From an uncultured Neptuniibacter sp. (GTDB lineage: Bacteria > Pseudomonadota > Gammaproteobacteria > Pseudomonadales > Balneatricaceae): DNA of 64,000 nucleotides. A model generated the notes under the pieces. The model saw only the letters and a program-made list of their open reading frames with translations. It was not told where the DNA came from and searched no databases. Position 1 is the stretch's first letter. Every line of letters starts with the position of its first letter. Both the position numbers and the translations under genes were made by a program. The stretch spans positions 244,924 through 308,923 of the forward strand of contig NZ_CANMIR010000005.1 of NCBI RefSeq assembly GCF_947498015.1, in the 5' to 3' direction. Below are positions 40,108 to 50,043 of the stretch, in pieces.

Positions 40108-41110
40108 GGCAAGTCAGGATGAACTCAGCGAGATCAACAAAGCTGCGATTCTTCTGATTAGCTTAGGCGAAGCTGATGCCGCTGAAATCCTTAAGCATAT
40201 GGGCCCGAAAGAGGTTCAGATGATTGGTGAAGCGATGGCGCAGCTAAATAATGTGCCGCAATCCAAGGTTGAATCTGTTGTTGGTGATTTTATGGGGCTG
40301 GTCAGCGACCAAACCGGTATTGGCATCAATAATGATATCTATATTCGTTCAATGCTGAATCAGGCGTTGGGCGAAGAAAAAGCTAAAACTCTTCTTGATC
40401 GTATTCTTATGAGCACCAATACTTCCGGCCTGGATACACTTCGCTGGATGGAGCCCCGCCAGATAGCTGAAATCATTCGCTATGAGCATCCGCAGATACA
40501 GGCTGTAGTCGTGGCGTATCTGGAGCCTGACGTGGCAGCTGGTGTGCTGGCATATTTTGATGATAAACAGCGACTGGATATTTTGATGCGAGTTTCAGCT
40601 CTTGATCGTATCCAGCCTCAAGCACTGCAAGAGTTGAATGATATTCTTGAGCGTCAATTTGCTGGCGCAAGTGGCGCAAGTACTGCGACTCTGGGCGGTG
40701 TAAAGAATGCCGCAGATATTATGAACTTTATCGACTCGAATCTGGAAGCTGAGTTGATGGAGGGAATCAAAGAAGCGGATGAAAACCTTGCCAACACCAT
40801 TTCCGACATGATGTTTGTGTTCGAAAACCTCCAGGATGTCGAAGACATGGGTATTCAGGCTATCTTGCGTGAAGTTTCAACCGATGTGCTTGTCATTGCC
40901 CTGAAAGGTGCGGATGTCTCACTTCAGGAGAAAGTCTTCCGTAACATGTCCAAACGTGCGGCCGAGCTTCTGCGGGATGATCTTGAAGCGAAAGGGCCTG
41001 TTCGTGTATCTGAAGTCGAAGAAGCACAGAAAGAGATTCTTACGGTGGCTAGAAGGCTGGCTGACGAGGGTGAAATCATCCTTGGCGGCGGTGGCGAAGA
41101 GATGTTGTAG
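40097..41110 (+). CDS. fliG: Flagellar motor switch protein FliG
   Basis: FliG connects the MS-ring to the C-ring and receives torque from the stator. The 337-residue protein shows the FliG domains in order, with the middle-domain EHPQIQAVVVAYL and the C-terminal charged torque helix region (VFRNMSKRAAELLRDDLEAKGPVRVSEVEEAQKEIL). ATG 40097 (MSDEASQ) is preferred over the in-frame GTG at 40091. It overlaps fliF by 11 bases, suggesting translational coupling. Confidence 0.95.
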   Translation: MSDEASQDELSEINKAAILLISLGEADAAEILKHMGPKEVQMIGEAMAQLNNVPQSKVESVVGDFMGLVSDQTGIGINNDIYIRSMLNQALGEEKAKTLLDRILMSTNTSGLDTLRWMEPRQIAEIIRYEHPQIQAVVVAYLEPDVAAGVLAYFDDKQRLDILMRVSALDRIQPQALQELNDILERQFAGASGASTATLGGVKNAADIMNFIDSNLEAELMEGIKEADENLANTISDMMFVFENLQDVEDMGIQAILREVSTDVLVIALKGADVSLQEKVFRNMSKRAAELLRDDLEAKGPVRVSEVEEAQKEILTVARRLADEGEIILGGGGEEML

Positions 41111-41119
41111 GGCTGAACT

Positions 41120-41881
41120 ATGTCAGACAGCAGCAAACCTTATAAACGTATCCGGGCAGACGAGGCTATAGCGCTCTCCGGATGGGATCTTCCTCAGATG
41201 ACGGAGCCCTCCTCAGTGGCTTTAGCGCAAAAAAACGCGCCTGTTACTGTTGTAGAGGAGGTAATTGCCGCTGAAAAGATTACTGTTTCTGAACTCGAAG
41301 AGATTCGTGAATCCGCCCGTATTGAGGGTTTAGCGGCAGGTCTTGAAGAGGGGCGGCTCAAAGGTATTGAGGAGGGGATGCCTCAAGGAATTAAAGAGGG
41401 TGAGGCTAAAGGGTATCAAGAGGGTTTTGCTAAGGGTGAGGGCGAAGTGCAACGCTTGCATAAAATCCTTGGTGAGATGTTACTGGAATTCGAATCCCCG
41501 CTGAAAGATCAGACAGATCAGTTGGAGGAGCAATTACTGAAGTTGGTAACCTCTCTTTCTGAAGCCGTTATTGGGGCTGAACTTAAACTTCGCCCTGAGC
41601 TTATTCAGCAATCTATCCAGGCAGCCCTATCTCAGCTCCCTGAGCCCTTAGGTAGGGTCACTCTGCGTGCAAGCCCAGCCGATATTCAGCATCTTGAAAA
41701 TATGCCCCTACCCTCGGATATTAGTTTGAACTTCGAGGTTAATGAGCAGCTTTCGGATGGGGATTATCAGTTGATCACCGCAAGTACTCTGGTCAAGAAT
41801 GATGTGGCTGCAAACTTTGCCGATGTCGTCGATCAGTTCTATCGCAATGCCTTAGCAGTTCCGGCTGATCCCCATGAGTAA
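41120..41881 (+). CDS. fliH: Flagellar export ATPase regulator FliH
   Basis: FliH is the stalk protein that binds and regulates the export ATPase FliI. The 253-residue protein carries a GxxxG repeat ladder of nine consecutive steps ([17 protein letters not shown] continuing through [12 protein letters not shown] and FAKG), the known FliH feature. Such glycine repeats form tightly packed helices. The C-terminal domain matches FliH/SctL. It overlaps fliI by 8 bases. Its N-terminus ([20 protein letters not shown]) is family-like. Confidence 0.92.
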   Translation: MSDSSKPYKRIRADEAIALSGWDLPQMTEPSSVALAQKNAPVTVVEEVIAAEKITVSELEEIRESARIEGLAAGLEEGRLKGIEEGMPQGIKEGEAKGYQEGFAKGEGEVQRLHKILGEMLLEFESPLKDQTDQLEEQLLKLVTSLSEAVIGAELKLRPELIQQSIQAALSQLPEPLGRVTLRASPADIQHLENMPLPSDISLNFEVNEQLSDGDYQLITASTLVKNDVAANFADVVDQFYRNALAVPADPHE

Positions 41882-43265
41882 CATACTGGATCGGCTGTCT
41901 CGATTCTCACAACCCCTGAACCATCTCCCCCCACGCATTGAGGGCCGTATCACACGTATGATCGGTCTCACCATCGAAGCTGTAGGTATTAAGTGTGCTG
42001 TTGGTGAATGCTGCTTCATTGAACTGGCTGCAGATAACCTGGTGGAAGCTGAAGTGGTCGGTTTCTCTGGTGATCGTATCTATCTGATGCCGCTCTACCC
42101 GATTGATGGGCTTCAGGCGGGAACCCGCGTTATCGCCCATGCTGCGATGGGGAAAGTGCCTGTTGGGATGTCTCTGTTAGGGCGTGTGCTGAATGGTGTT
42201 GGTAAGCCGATTGATGGCAAGGGAGCACTGGTACCGGAAGCTGAGACAGGTCTTTCGGGTGAAGTGATCAATCCGTTGTTGCGCGATCCGATAAAACAGC
42301 CTCTCGATGTTGGTATCAGAACGATTAATGGTCTGTTGACCGTTGGACGTGGACAGCGCATGGGGTTGTTTGCGGGGAGTGGTGTCGGTAAGTCGGTTCT
42401 GCTCGGCATGATGACACGTTTTACTGAAGCTGAAATCATTGTTGTTGGGCTGATCGGCGAGCGTGGTCGTGAGGTTAAAGAGTTTATCGAGCAGAGTTTG
42501 GGTGAAGAGGGGTTAAAGCGTTCAGTCGTGGTTGCGTCTCCGGCGGATGACTCACCACTGATGCGGCTCAGGGCATCACAGTTATCTACACGAATTGCTG
42601 AATACTTCCGTGATCAGGGCAAAAATGTATTGTTATTGATGGATTCCCTGACCCGGTACGCACAAGCTCAGCGTGAAATTGCGCTGGCTGTGGGTGAACC
42701 GCCGGCCACTAAAGGGTACCCCCCTTCAGTGTTTGCTAAAATTCCTAAACTGGTTGAGCGAGCTGGTAATGGTCAAGCCGGTGGCGGCTCAATAACAGCG
42801 TTTTATACCGTATTAACGGAAGGTGATGATCAGCAGGATCCGGTAGCTGATTCGGCACGCGCTATTCTTGATGGGCACATTGTGCTATCGCGTCAATTGG
42901 CTGAACAGGGCCACTATCCAGCGATAGATATTGAAGCATCTATCAGTCGTGCTATGCCACAAATTGTAGAGCCTGATCAGTTGAAGATAGCGATGAGGTT
43001 TAAGCAGCTATACTCCAAGTATCGTCAGAATGAAGATCTGATTAATGTGGGGGCCTATGTGAAGGGGAGTGATCCAGATACCGATTTTGTGATCGATAAC
43101 CTGCCATCTCTGAACGGGTATCTTCGACAGGGAATTGATGAAGCTTTTCCTCTGGTAACATCTATGCAACAGATGGTGATGGTGTTGTCTGCCCCGCCAA
43201 CAAATCCACAGCCTGCGGCTGACCAGCAACTTCACCGCCCTGTAACTAATGGTCTGCAAAAATGA
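41874..43265 (+). CDS. fliI: Flagellar protein export ATPase FliI
   Basis: FliI is the rotary-type ATPase of the flagellar type III export apparatus, related to F1 beta. The 463-residue protein has the Walker A loop [14 protein letters not shown], Walker [10 protein letters not shown], and the family signature [23 protein letters not shown]. It forms hexamers with FliH and FliJ, whose genes flank it with overlaps on both sides. Length is near the 457 of Salmonella. Confidence 0.96.
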   Translation: MSNILDRLSRFSQPLNHLPPRIEGRITRMIGLTIEAVGIKCAVGECCFIELAADNLVEAEVVGFSGDRIYLMPLYPIDGLQAGTRVIAHAAMGKVPVGMSLLGRVLNGVGKPIDGKGALVPEAETGLSGEVINPLLRDPIKQPLDVGIRTINGLLTVGRGQRMGLFAGSGVGKSVLLGMMTRFTEAEIIVVGLIGERGREVKEFIEQSLGEEGLKRSVVVASPADDSPLMRLRASQLSTRIAEYFRDQGKNVLLLMDSLTRYAQAQREIALAVGEPPATKGYPPSVFAKIPKLVERAGNGQAGGGSITAFYTVLTEGDDQQDPVADSARAILDGHIVLSRQLAEQGHYPAIDIEASISRAMPQIVEPDQLKIAMRFKQLYSKYRQNEDLINVGAYVKGSDPDTDFVIDNLPSLNGYLRQGIDEAFPLVTSMQQMVMVLSAPPTNPQPAADQQLHRPVTNGLQK

Positions 43266-43705
43266 AGAAGCGATCAAAGCGTTTACAGTTAGTGCTTGAT
43301 CTGGCTGAAAAAAAGAAGCAGCAGGCCGACCAGTATCTGGCTGCCAGTCGTCAGCGTGTTGAGCAGGACCGGGTTACGATGGCTCAGCTCGATCAATACA
43401 TGGGTGAGTATCAGCAGAACTATCTTGGTTCAAACGCTGAAGGGTATACCGGTGCCCAACTGCATGCGCAGCAGGCGTTTATGCAGAAGATTCAGGATGC
43501 CAAACAGGCTCAACTCAATGCAATGGAGCAAAATCGCAGAGAGCTCGAAGTAGTTGAGCAGCACTGGAAGGCGGCTTATGCAAAGGCTAAAGGGATTCAA
43601 AAACTGACTGCAGCGGCTGTTAAGTCGGAAGAAGATGCTGAGGAAAAATCACTCCAGAAGCAGCTTGATGAGCGCTCGCAGGTAGCAAAGCCTAGTTATA
43701 TATAA
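43262..43705 (+). CDS. fliJ: Flagellar export chaperone/stalk protein FliJ
   Basis: FliJ is a small antiparallel coiled-coil protein that sits in the FliI ring like the gamma subunit of F1. The 147-residue protein is almost all charged helix ([32 protein letters not shown]...), matching the family by context and composition. It overlaps fliI by 4 bases (ATGA). Sequence conservation in this family is weak, so gene order gives most of the support. Confidence 0.88.
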   Translation: MKKRSKRLQLVLDLAEKKKQQADQYLAASRQRVEQDRVTMAQLDQYMGEYQQNYLGSNAEGYTGAQLHAQQAFMQKIQDAKQAQLNAMEQNRRELEVVEQHWKAAYAKAKGIQKLTAAAVKSEEDAEEKSLQKQLDERSQVAKPSYI

Positions 43706-43758
43706 GTTGGCCCTATTTTTGCTTTTTATCATTCAGGCATTATCAACAGGAGCCTGAA

Positions 43759-45609
43759 ATGAGCGAGCAAATGTCTCTGTCCACTGGTGGTGGACTCCTA
43801 TCTCTGAATATATCTGTACCGCCCCAGAGTGCGCCAGTTGGGGGGGCAGCAGCACCTCTCTTTAATAGTTTTGGTTCTCTGCTGAATCAACAGGGGCAGG
43901 GTGGTGTGGTACCTGCCGCTTTTAGGAACGGCGCTTCTTTGCCGCCTTCGGGAGAGGGGTTGCCGCAGGAGAGTTCATCGTTACTACCGGAAAATGCTAC
44001 AAAAGCTCAGTTGCTTCAGGTTGCTTATCTGCTTGAACAGGTGGGAGATCCTGAAGCTGTTGGATTGCCTCCGGGGCTGGGTGCAGAGTTGGCCAAAGCG
44101 TTGAAGCAATACTCTGAACAAGAGGAGTTGCTACCAGAGAGTTCACGGATAGATCTGCCTGAAGTTGCCGTTGTTTCTTCTTTAGATGATGCTGATGCTA
44201 TATCAGAGCAGAGTGACAACAAAGCACCTCAAGCGGCGAACGTAGAGATTGATAGAGTGTTGCTTGAGGGACAAGAGCCGAGACACAGTGTAACCGTTTC
44301 GGTTGATCCAAATGCACAAAAACGTACTCCTGATGAATTAGTCGATAGGAGTGTTGGTAGATCACCTGAACCTGAACAGGGCTCTGCAAAACTGACGAGT
44401 GGTAATGGAGCCTCAAACGTAGTCGATAGTGCCGGATCTTTATTGGTAGATGCTGAAAGAGAGGCAGTAGCCGCTAAGCCTGTTGTTCCAACACAACCGG
44501 AAACCGTTAAATCAGAACCCCCATTGTCACAACCCCCATTATCACAACCCGATCTGAAAGCTTCCAGCTTATCAAGGGAACCGCTGCAGAGATCTCCACA
44601 AGTTGAGATCGGTGCGGGCCAAACAACAGAAAGAGCTGCGTTACAAAACGCTGATAGTTCTTCAGGGCGTACGATGGGCTCAGAACCGGCAGTAAAGCCG
44701 GCTCAGGTTGCTCCGGGTGTTGTTCAGTCTGACGTCGCACTGGCCAATACTAACCGGAAAGCAGAGGTTCAACCTGCTGTTGGAGTTCCTGTCACCGATA
44801 GGGAGGGCGAATTGGCGAATGGAGAGTTGATGCGCGCAGCCCGAGCTACAGAAAAAGGTCAGCCTCAGGTCAATATACATCGGGATGAGTCATTAGAGCG
44901 GCTTCTAGCTGAAACTCAGCAGGCTAATGTTTCATCTGGACGAGAGCGGGTTTCTGCAAACCAAAATTTCACACCCCCTATGTTAGATCTGGCACCGAAG
45001 AAGATTGAGACCGCCCTTGATATGACCCAGCAGCTGATGCAGAAAATAGCTGCGGGTGAAAAAGTTGATACAGGGTTAAGTCAAGCTGTAGATAAAGTTG
45101 CAGAGCAGGCTACAGCAGCGCTGCAGAATGCTGCTCAGCCAACACAGGCTCAGAAAAATGCTGCTGACGCACAAACATTGATGATGCCGGGGCAGGTCAA
45201 GATCAATACTCCAGCCTGGAAAAATGCGTTGGGAGAAAGAGCGATCATGATTGCGGCGCAAAGCTCCAGAGTAGCGGAAATCAAACTTGATCCCCCAGAG
45301 CTTGGATCGTTACAAGTACGGATCAGTGTTAATCAGGATCAGGTTAGTTTGAATTTCACCTCGCCTCATGCGCATGTCAGAGACGCGGTTGAACAAAGTT
45401 TACCGCGTCTGCGTGAAATGTTTGCGGAGCAAGGTTTGGCATTACAGGACTCCTCGGTTTCAGATCAGTCTTCACAGCAGCAGAGAGAGGAGATGGCTGA
45501 ACATCAAGGTGCAAAAGGTGATTATGCCGCTCAGGGGATGGCTGATGATCAAGAGGTAAATCAGGCATCTGGGGCGCGGACGGTATCTCTGGTCGATTAC
45601 TATGCATAG
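43759..45609 (+). CDS. fliK: Flagellar hook-length control protein FliK
   Basis: FliK is secreted, measures hook length and switches export specificity. The 616-residue protein has a long, low-complexity, Gln/Glu/Pro-rich N-terminal and middle part and the conserved C-terminal switch domain (EIKLDPPELGSLQVRISVNQDQVSLNFTSPHAHVRDAVEQSLPRLREMF). A short direct repeat in the middle (PPLSQPPLSQP) is encoded at about 44517-44550. It is longer than Salmonella FliK (405), consistent with a long hook ruler. It starts 53 bases after fliJ. Confidence 0.92.
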   Translation: MSEQMSLSTGGGLLSLNISVPPQSAPVGGAAAPLFNSFGSLLNQQGQGGVVPAAFRNGASLPPSGEGLPQESSSLLPENATKAQLLQVAYLLEQVGDPEAVGLPPGLGAELAKALKQYSEQEELLPESSRIDLPEVAVVSSLDDADAISEQSDNKAPQAANVEIDRVLLEGQEPRHSVTVSVDPNAQKRTPDELVDRSVGRSPEPEQGSAKLTSGNGASNVVDSAGSLLVDAEREAVAAKPVVPTQPETVKSEPPLSQPPLSQPDLKASSLSREPLQRSPQVEIGAGQTTERAALQNADSSSGRTMGSEPAVKPAQVAPGVVQSDVALANTNRKAEVQPAVGVPVTDREGELANGELMRAARATEKGQPQVNIHRDESLERLLAETQQANVSSGRERVSANQNFTPPMLDLAPKKIETALDMTQQLMQKIAAGEKVDTGLSQAVDKVAEQATAALQNAAQPTQAQKNAADAQTLMMPGQVKINTPAWKNALGERAIMIAAQSSRVAEIKLDPPELGSLQVRISVNQDQVSLNFTSPHAHVRDAVEQSLPRLREMFAEQGLALQDSSVSDQSSQQQREEMAEHQGAKGDYAAQGMADDQEVNQASGARTVSLVDYYA

Positions 45610-45767
45610 ATAACTTGAAGTGGGGCGATAAATAGCTGGTTAAATCTCTGTTTTTGTTAGGTGTTGATCTTCAGCCTTAAAAACAGTGTGTTATATTAGG
45701 CGCATAAGTAATATTGCAATGCGCGATTGGATTTTCTGTCGTGCCGGGTGTTTTTGAGGATTGATGA
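45610..45767 (+). promoter_or_regulatory. fliK-fliL gap
   Basis: This 158-base gap has no gene. TATATT at about 45693 with a weak TTCAGC 16 bases before it is a possible sigma-70 promoter, but no sigma-54 or FliA element was recognised. Read-through from fliK is equally possible. Confidence 0.25.
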
Positions 45768-46292
45768 ATGGCTGAAGAGCAAGAACAAAGCGCTGAAGAG
45801 GGCGGTAAAAAATCTTCCAAGCTGAAGCTGATCATTATTGCCGTTCTGGCTCTGGTTGTAGTTGGGGGGGGCGGTGCTGCCGCTGCATTATTCTTCCTGG
45901 GGGGAAGTGATGAGCCGGCCGCCGAAGAGGCTGCTCCGGCTGAGCCTGTAAGAGCCGACGCGATCTATACCAAAGTCCGTACCATGGGAGGGAAGCCCAT
46001 GTTTGTTGTTACTTTGCAGTCACAAGATAAACGTCCACATTACATACAGCTTTACGTAGAGGCAAAAAGTCGAGATCAGGCGGTTGCGGATGCAATGACG
46101 CTGCATATGCCTCTGATTGTGTCGCGATTAAATAACTTGTTTAGTACGCAGGATTTCAGGACGTTACAATCTATCGAAGGTAAAGAAGCACTAAGACAGA
46201 GTGCAACTGACCTTGTGCGCGAATTGATGCAGGAAAAAATTGGTAAGCCCGGTGTTGAGACTATTCTCTTCACCAATATGGTGATGCAATGA
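45768..46292 (+). CDS. fliL: Flagellar basal body-associated protein FliL
   Basis: FliL supports stator function near the motor. The 174-residue protein has one membrane segment (about 22-45, rich in Gly/Ala), a Glu/Ala/Pro-rich linker, and the periplasmic FliL domain ending in a conserved C-terminus (GVETILFTNMVMQ). The start follows GAGGATTG. It begins the fliLMNOPQR gene block. Confidence 0.93.
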   Translation: MAEEQEQSAEEGGKKSSKLKLIIIAVLALVVVGGGGAAAALFFLGGSDEPAAEEAAPAEPVRADAIYTKVRTMGGKPMFVVTLQSQDKRPHYIQLYVEAKSRDQAVADAMTLHMPLIVSRLNNLFSTQDFRTLQSIEGKEALRQSATDLVRELMQEKIGKPGVETILFTNMVMQ

Positions 46293-46324
46293 TGCAGCAC
46301 TATTTCAGTGAGGTAGACCTGTAA

Positions 46325-47299
46325 ATGTCGGTTAAAGATCTTCTTTCACAAGATGAAATCGATGCGTTACTTCATGGTGTAGATGATGGTGACGTAGAGA
46401 CAGAAGAGGAAGAGGTCGACGAAGGAGATGTTCGTTCGTATGACTTGGCGAGCCATGAACGTATTGTTCGTGGGCGGATGCCAACGTTAGAGATGATAAA
46501 CGAGCGTTTCGCACGATATACCCGAATCAGTCTTTTTAACCTGTTGCGGCGTGCGGCGGATGTGACCGTTGGTGGCGTACAGGTGATGAAGTATGGCGAC
46601 TATATTCATACGCTCTACGTGCCTACCAGTATGAATCTGATCCGTGTCAGCCCGTTACGAGGGACCGCTCTGTTCATCATGGATGCTAAATTAGTATTCA
46701 AGTTGGTGGATAACTTCTTTGGCGGTGATGGTCGGCATGCCAAAATTGAGGGACGTGACTTTACTCCGACAGAGACACGACTGATTCATAAAGCTTTAGA
46801 GCAGTTCTTCCTTGATCTGGAAGAGGCCTGGAGCCCGGTCAAAGATCTTACGTTTGAGCATCTCGGTCATGAGATGAATCCGGCGATGGCCAATGTGATC
46901 AATCCTACCGAAGTGGTTGTGGTCAGTACCTTCCAGGTTGATCTGGAGGGAGGCTCTGGTGAGTTTCATGTGGCAATGCCCTATTCGATGTTGGAGCCGA
47001 TCAGGGACCTACTGGTTTCAGGCTTCCAGAATAGTGAAGATGAGAAAGATGAGCGCTGGCAGGTTGCACTGCAGAGAGATATCTTGATGGCGGCGCTTCC
47101 TCTGGAGATGACACTGGCTGAGCAGGAGATGACATTGCGAGATGTTGTCGAGCTGGAAGCCGGTGATATCATCCCGATTGAATTACCTGAGGTATTTGAA
47201 TTGAAGGCAAATAAGGTACCCGTATATAACTGTACTATGGGGGTATCTCGTGGCAATCTTGCAGTTAAAATTGTGGATCAGATTCACCGTCCTAAATAG
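46325..47299 (+). CDS. fliM: Flagellar motor switch protein FliM
   Basis: FliM is the C-ring switch protein that binds phospho-CheY. The 324-residue protein begins with the CheY-binding peptide MSVKDLLSQDEIDALLHGV, followed by the CheC-like middle domain with GGxG motif (DNFFGGDGRHAK) and the C-terminal FliN-like domain. The N-terminal SQDEIDALL closely resembles motifs in CheZ and the CheA linker of this window. Gene order fliL-fliM-fliN is conserved. Confidence 0.96.
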   Translation: MSVKDLLSQDEIDALLHGVDDGDVETEEEEVDEGDVRSYDLASHERIVRGRMPTLEMINERFARYTRISLFNLLRRAADVTVGGVQVMKYGDYIHTLYVPTSMNLIRVSPLRGTALFIMDAKLVFKLVDNFFGGDGRHAKIEGRDFTPTETRLIHKALEQFFLDLEEAWSPVKDLTFEHLGHEMNPAMANVINPTEVVVVSTFQVDLEGGSGEFHVAMPYSMLEPIRDLLVSGFQNSEDEKDERWQVALQRDILMAALPLEMTLAEQEMTLRDVVELEAGDIIPIELPEVFELKANKVPVYNCTMGVSRGNLAVKIVDQIHRPK

Positions 47300-47335
47300 C
47301 GGTGCCAGTAAGACCTATTTAAGAGAACTTGATTG

Positions 47336-47770
47336 ATGAGTGATGAAACTGAAGACCAACAAGCACTGGCAGATGAATGGGCCGCTGCTATGGAAGAGCA
47401 AGGTGATGACGGGGAATCGGTAGACCCGGATGAGCTGCTTGCTGCAACAGGAGTCGCAGGTACTTCAGTTGAACTCGATGAGTTAATGGATGAAGGAACG
47501 CCGGTTTCTGATCCTAAGCTGGATGTGATCCTCGATATTCCGGTTACACTCTCGATGCAGGTTGGGCAGACGGATATCCCGATCAGTAACTTGCTACAGT
47601 TAAATCAGGGTTCGGTTATTGAATTGGACCGTGTGGCGGGTGAGCCTCTGGATGTAATGGTTAACGGTACCCTGATCGCCCACGGTGAAGTGGTCGTAGT
47701 GAATGACCGTTACGGCATTCGCCTGACAGATGTGATTAGTCCGCAAGAACGTATCAAACGTCTGAAATAA
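47336..47770 (+). CDS. fliN: Flagellar motor switch protein FliN
   Basis: FliN forms the bottom of the C-ring with FliM. The 144-residue protein has an acidic N-terminal extension (about 1-60) and the C-terminal SpoA domain (LDIPVTLSMQVGQTDIPISNLLQLNQGSVIELDRVAGEPLDV...). A TTG directly before opens the frame, but ATG 47336 matches the family start (MSDETEDQQALADEW). It ends overlapping fliO (TAATG). Confidence 0.95.
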   Translation: MSDETEDQQALADEWAAAMEEQGDDGESVDPDELLAATGVAGTSVELDELMDEGTPVSDPKLDVILDIPVTLSMQVGQTDIPISNLLQLNQGSVIELDRVAGEPLDVMVNGTLIAHGEVVVVNDRYGIRLTDVISPQERIKRLK

Positions 47771-48219
47771 TGCTGATGCGATTACTGGTTCTTCTGATAG
47801 GCAGTGCTACACCCTTTATCGCCTATGCGGCTGTGCCAGCCTCAACCGCACAACCTTCTGTCGCTCCTGCCTTTCAAGAGCCCTTCTCCTCAGAAGCCCT
47901 GTCGCAACTGGTTGTGGGCTTGTTGGTGGTTATCGCTCTTATTTTTATACTCTCCTGGCTGTTTAAACGGTTTTCGGGGCTATCCCCGGTAACAAAGTAT
48001 ATGCAGGTGCTCGGGGTTCTCCCCTTAAGTACACGAGAAAAAGCGGTACTGATTAAAGTGGGCGAGCAACAGATTTTACTAGGGGTGGCCCCCGGTCGTG
48101 TCTCGCATCTTCACACATTTGATAAAGATGCCGGAGTGGATGTTACTAAACCTGAAAGTTTTGCTGAAAAACTGAATGATGTGATGGGGAAAAAGATAGG
48201 AAAGGGGAAAGATGAGTAG
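47770..48219 (+). CDS. fliO: Flagellar biosynthesis protein FliO
   Basis: FliO helps assemble FliP in the export gate. The 149-residue protein has a signal-like N-terminal hydrophobic segment (about 3-18), one main membrane segment (about 46-66) and a cytoplasmic FliO domain ([38 protein letters not shown]). FliO is poorly conserved; position between fliN and fliP supports it. The start shares one base with the fliN stop. Confidence 0.87.
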   Translation: MLMRLLVLLIGSATPFIAYAAVPASTAQPSVAPAFQEPFSSEALSQLVVGLLVVIALIFILSWLFKRFSGLSPVTKYMQVLGVLPLSTREKAVLIKVGEQQILLGVAPGRVSHLHTFDKDAGVDVTKPESFAEKLNDVMGKKIGKGKDE

Positions 48220-48961
48220 GTTGTTTCCTCTATTGCTTATCAGTCTGTCTTTATTTTTCTCTGGCTATGTTTCCGCAGCAGATGTAGGGATCCCTGCAAT
48301 CACCCTGACAGAGGGGGAAAACGGAGAAACAAGTTACAGCGTAACCCTGCAGGTGCTTGCGCTGATGACTATGCTGACATTCCTGCCAGCTATGGTCATG
48401 ATGATGACCTCGTTCGCGCGAATCATCATTGTATTTGCAATTTTGCGACAAGCATTAGGCTTGCAGCAGACACCCTCCAACCAGATTATGGTGGGGATGG
48501 CGATGTTTTTAACTCTCTTCATTATGACACCGGTACTGGATAAGGTTTATGTGCAGGCAGTGCAGCCATATGTTAATGAAGAGTTAGGGGTGTTTGAGGC
48601 GTTTAAGGTCGCCAGCGTCCCGTTTCGGGATTTTATGATGTTGCAGACCCGAGAGAGTGATCTGGAACTGTTTATGCGAATCTCTGGTTCGCCTGCGGTT
48701 GAAAGCGCTGAACAGATCCCTTTCACTGTATTGGTGCCTGCTTTTGTAACCAGTGAGCTGAAAACCGCATTCCAGATCGGGTTTATGCTCTTTATCCCAT
48801 TTCTGATCATTGACCTCGTAGTAGCCAGTGTCCTTATGGCGATGGGTATGATGATGCTGTCTCCCGTGATCATTTCCCTTCCTTTCAAGATCATGCTATT
48901 TGTTCTAGTAGATGGCTGGGCTCTTGTAATTGGAACGTTGGCAGCCAGTTTTGGTATTTAG
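48212..48961 (+). CDS. fliP: Flagellar export gate protein FliP
   Basis: FliP is a core export-gate component (five FliP per gate). The 249-residue protein has a cleavable signal peptide, the conserved [26 protein letters not shown] motif region and [26 protein letters not shown] near the C-terminus. It overlaps fliO by 8 bases. Confidence 0.96.
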   Translation: MSRLFPLLLISLSLFFSGYVSAADVGIPAITLTEGENGETSYSVTLQVLALMTMLTFLPAMVMMMTSFARIIIVFAILRQALGLQQTPSNQIMVGMAMFLTLFIMTPVLDKVYVQAVQPYVNEELGVFEAFKVASVPFRDFMMLQTRESDLELFMRISGSPAVESAEQIPFTVLVPAFVTSELKTAFQIGFMLFIPFLIIDLVVASVLMAMGMMMLSPVIISLPFKIMLFVLVDGWALVIGTLAASFGI

Positions 48962-48983
48962 CGACTTTTCTTAGGAGGATCTC

Positions 48984-49253
48984 ATGACACCTGAGGTAGT
49001 GCTCAGTTTATTTGCTGAGGCTTTCTGGCTTATCGTCCTGCTGGTATCAGTCATTATTGTTCCAAGTCTTCTTGTCGGTTTAGTTGTAGCAACCTTTCAG
49101 GCGGCTACGCAGATCAATGAGCAGACCCTGAGTTTTCTGCCAAGGTTGCTGGTTACCATTCTTGTCATTATGTGGGCGGGGCCCTGGATCCTCCAAAAAT
49201 TAACAGAGCATTTCACTAATCTGGTGAAAAGCATTCCCTACCTGATAGGTTGA
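48984..49253 (+). CDS. fliQ: Flagellar export gate protein FliQ
   Basis: FliQ is the small two-segment gate subunit. The 89-residue protein has two membrane segments and the family core FQAATQINEQTLSFLPRLL. AGGAGG precedes the ATG with good spacing. Order fliP-fliQ-fliR is conserved. Confidence 0.95.
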   Translation: MTPEVVLSLFAEAFWLIVLLVSVIIVPSLLVGLVVATFQAATQINEQTLSFLPRLLVTILVIMWAGPWILQKLTEHFTNLVKSIPYLIG

Positions 49254-49257
49254 TCCG

Positions 49258-50031
49258 TTGTTTGAGCTGAGTGTTTTGCAGATAGAGCAGTGGATCTCTG
49301 CTTTTCTGTGGCCTCTGTTCCGTATCGCATCTTTTTTTATGGCGGTCCCGCTTTTAGGTAGTCAGCTGGTTAATGCTCGTATTCGCTTGATGCTGGCATT
49401 AGCTGTGACGATGATAATCGCGCCGTTATTGCCTGAAATGCCAGATTTTGATGGGCTGAATTTCAATAGTTATCTGATTATTGGGCAGCAGATCCTTATT
49501 GGTGCGATGCTCGGATTTCTGTTTCAGGTTTTTTACCAGATCTTTGTGTTGGGTGGGCAGATGATTGCGATGCAGATGGGTCTGGGTTTTGCGTCGATGA
49601 CCGATCCTGCAAACGGCATCTCTGTGGTTATGCTGGGTCAGTTCTATCTGACGTTGATTATGATGATATTTGTTGCCATGAATGGGCATCTGATCATGAT
49701 TGAAGTGATCGTGAGGAGCTTTGAAGTGGTGCCTGTTGGTCTTCAGGCACTTGAACGTGATGGTTACTGGCGAGTGGTTATGGCTGGAAGCTGGATGTTC
49801 TCGGCCGCAATGTTGATGGCGTTGCCTGCTGTAACCGCTCTGCTTGTTGTGAATATGGCGTTCGGTATTATGTCTCGTGCAGCTCCGCAGTTAAATATCC
49901 TCGCAGTTGGTTTCCCTTTTACAATGGTGTTAGGTCTGTTTATCAACTGGGTCAATCTGGGTGGATTTCTCGATCAGTACATGCGGATCTCAAGCTTTGT
50001 GCTTGACTACATAGAGACAATTTTTCTGTAG
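49258..50031 (+). CDS. fliR: Flagellar export gate protein FliR
   Basis: FliR completes the FliPQR export gate. The 257-residue protein has about six membrane segments and the patterns GQQILIGAMLGFLFQVFYQIFVLGGQMIAMQMGLGFASMTDP and LNILAVGFPFTMVLGLFINW. The start codon is TTG 49258, 4 bases after fliQ. A later ATG would remove the first conserved segment, so TTG is preferred. Confidence 0.94.
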   Translation: MFELSVLQIEQWISAFLWPLFRIASFFMAVPLLGSQLVNARIRLMLALAVTMIIAPLLPEMPDFDGLNFNSYLIIGQQILIGAMLGFLFQVFYQIFVLGGQMIAMQMGLGFASMTDPANGISVVMLGQFYLTLIMMIFVAMNGHLIMIEVIVRSFEVVPVGLQALERDGYWRVVMAGSWMFSAAMLMALPAVTALLVVNMAFGIMSRAAPQLNILAVGFPFTMVLGLFINWVNLGGFLDQYMRISSFVLDYIETIFL

Positions 50032-50043
50032 GTATCAATAGCG

